In this document: positions 4,571 to 5,224 of the stretch, piece by piece
How the letters are laid out: the number at the start of each line of letters is the position of its first letter
Position numbering within the stretch: the first letter of the stretch is position 1
Origin: Methanoregulaceae archaeon
GTDB lineage: Archaea > Halobacteriota > Methanomicrobia > Methanomicrobiales > Methanospirillaceae
Direction: 5' to 3'
Assembly (NCBI GenBank): GCA_013331415.1
Contig: DUGL01000050.1
Location: forward strand, 1 to 5,224
DNA length: 5,224 bases
Translations under genes and position numbers: made by a program
Notes under the pieces: model-generated
The model's database searches: none
Told to the model about the DNA's origin: nothing
What the model saw: only the letters and a program-made list of their open reading frames with translations

Positions 4571-4915
4571 ATGGCCGGGCACAGGGTTGCCATCGCGGCA
4601 GACGGAAACGGGGTCTCCTCACACTTCGGCCACTGTGAAAAGTATACCGTGTACCATATCAGGGACAAGGAAATTTTTCACCAGGAGTACATCCTGAATC
4701 CCGGGCACGAACCCGGAAAGCTCCCCCGCCTGCTCGCGTCATGCGGTATTACGCATGTCCTTGCCGGGGGGATGGGTATGAAAGCGGTGCAGCTCTTCGA
4801 GGAACAGGGTATTCAGGTAATAGTTGGCGTTTCGGGCCCGGTAGATCAGGTCATCTGTGATTTCATTGAAGACCGGATCGTACCTGGTGAAAGCACGTGC
4901 CACCATCCCGGGTAA
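4571..4915 (+). CDS. NifX/NifB-type dinitrogenase iron-molybdenum cofactor family protein, Cys/His-rich type
   Basis: This 114-residue protein is a clear Nitro_FeMo-Co (PF02579) member of the stand-alone type typified by MTH1175. Diagnostic segments in order are VAIAADGNGVSSHFGHCEKY (6-25), NPGHEPGKLPRLLA (43-56), AGGMGMKAVQLFEEQGI (65-81), VIVGVSGPVDQVI (83-95) and a C-terminal tail ending in CHH (110-112). The His/Cys pairs in SHFGHC and in the tail are plausible cluster ligands. In many relatives as I recall them the tail reads CDH, so CHH is a variant. It most resembles the protein subgroup that includes Desulfovibrio ORP, whose cluster is Mo-Cu-S; the metal here is unknown. GGGGGAG (4554-4560), inside the end of the preceding gene, is the ribosome binding site, so translation is probably coupled to DUF5320. 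Confidence 0.9.
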   Translation: MAGHRVAIAADGNGVSSHFGHCEKYTVYHIRDKEIFHQEYILNPGHEPGKLPRLLASCGITHVLAGGMGMKAVQLFEEQGIQVIVGVSGPVDQVICDFIEDRIVPGESTCHHPG

Positions 4916-4943
4916 GGGAACGAAAAAAACGGTATCTCTCATC

Positions 4944-4964
4944 TTTTTTTCTTCTTTCTTTCTC
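4944..4964 (+). terminator. T-rich archaeal terminator of the second unit
   Basis: A run of seven T (4944-4950) followed by a further pyrimidine-only stretch lies 28 bases past the stop codon at 4915. No hairpin precedes it, which is normal for archaeal termination at U tracts. Confidence 0.65.
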
Positions 4965-5224
4965 TGCATGCATGTCGTGGGGTGTTACCCTGCGCTCCGC
5001 GCGGAAGGGAATTGCCGCTCCTCCTCGCTCGCCAAAAACGATACTCCCTGCTCCCCCTGAAGTGCTGCCTGCCGGCAGTGTCCTGCAGCGATGCTGTCCT
5101 TTCCCTCTGCTGTTTTTCCTGTCCTCCGAAAAAGGAGAGAGCCAGGAGGCCCGTCTCACCCTCAGAGCTGGCGCAATCCTCGATGCAGCCGGTGAAGCGA
5201 TTGCCCCCCCTGTGGGGGCCACCC
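4965..5224. other. Region without a recognisable gene
   Basis: No frame here gives a convincing protein with a supported start. Small palindromes are present: CATGCATG (4967-4974), TCCGCGCGGA (4996-5005), CTGCCGGCAG (5069-5078), CAGC-GAT-GCTG (5086-5096) and a CCCCC-TGT-GGGGG hairpin (5206-5218). A plus-strand frame open from about 5062 to the end gives a protein-like stretch after 5128 (EKGESQEARLTLRAGAILDA) but lacks a ribosome binding site and has only a GTG at 5062 as possible start. A leftward frame ending at 4863 overlaps the Nitro_FeMo-Co gene in antisense and looks like a shadow. Confidence 0.55.

Noticed and set aside
3862..4668. Minus-strand open frame of 268 codons spanning the DUF134 and DUF5320 genes
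   Set aside because: It crosses a clear A/T-rich plus-strand promoter and two genes with good ribosome binding sites; its Pro/Arg-rich product is the complement of Gly-rich coding sequence.
1704..4915. Nitrogenase or nitrogenase cofactor operon
   Set aside because: Only small Nitro_FeMo-Co proteins and MinD-type ATPases are present; no NifH, NifD, NifK, NifE, NifN or radical SAM NifB is in the window, and the NrpR-type operator GGAA-N6-TTCC was not seen in the promoters.
4863..5222. Minus-strand open frame of 119 codons at the right end
   Set aside because: It overlaps the end of the Nitro_FeMo-Co gene in antisense and the T-rich terminator, has no recognisable domain, and has no supported start.

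Overview
The window looks like chromosomal DNA from a methanogenic euryarchaeon, probably of the order Methanomicrobiales. The reasons are an archaeal B12-binding-type radical SAM protein, two MinD-type ATPases with inserted ferredoxin domains, DUF134 and DUF5320 proteins, A/T-rich TATA boxes just ahead of starts, pyrimidine-rich terminators, and GC-rich coding DNA with A/T-rich promoters. The lineage is inferred from gene content and style, not from a database match.

Layout. Positions 1-230 hold no gene but several inverted repeats, including a strong bulged hairpin at 150-195. A radical SAM gene runs leftwards (231-1547). A 156-bp divergent promoter region follows (1548-1703). Rightwards, a tight four-gene run spans 1704-4192: a NifX/NifB-type (Nitro_FeMo-Co) protein, two consecutive ferredoxin-MinD ATPases whose genes overlap by 4 nt (ATGA), and a DUF134 helix-turn-helix protein. 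After an 81-bp gap with its own TATA box comes a second unit, 4274-4915: a Gly/Arg-rich DUF5320 protein and a second Nitro_FeMo-Co protein. A T-rich terminator lies at about 4944-4964. I see no convincing gene in the last 260 bases.

How the genes fit together. Two small proteins of the FeMo-cofactor-binding fold, two nucleotide- and Fe-S-binding MinD/Mrp-type ATPases and a small regulator resemble, in composition, the orange-protein (ORP) complex of Desulfovibrio, where a Nitro_FeMo-Co-family protein carries a Mo-Cu-S cluster and associates with MinD-type ATPases. No nitrogenase genes are visible, so a nitrogenase role is not supported. A reasonable inference is an archaeal metal-cluster carrier or assembly system driven by ATP and redox Fe-S domains, with the DUF134 protein as candidate local regulator. 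The two rightward promoters share a 15-nt segment with 13 identical bases that includes the TATA region, which suggests shared control of the two units.
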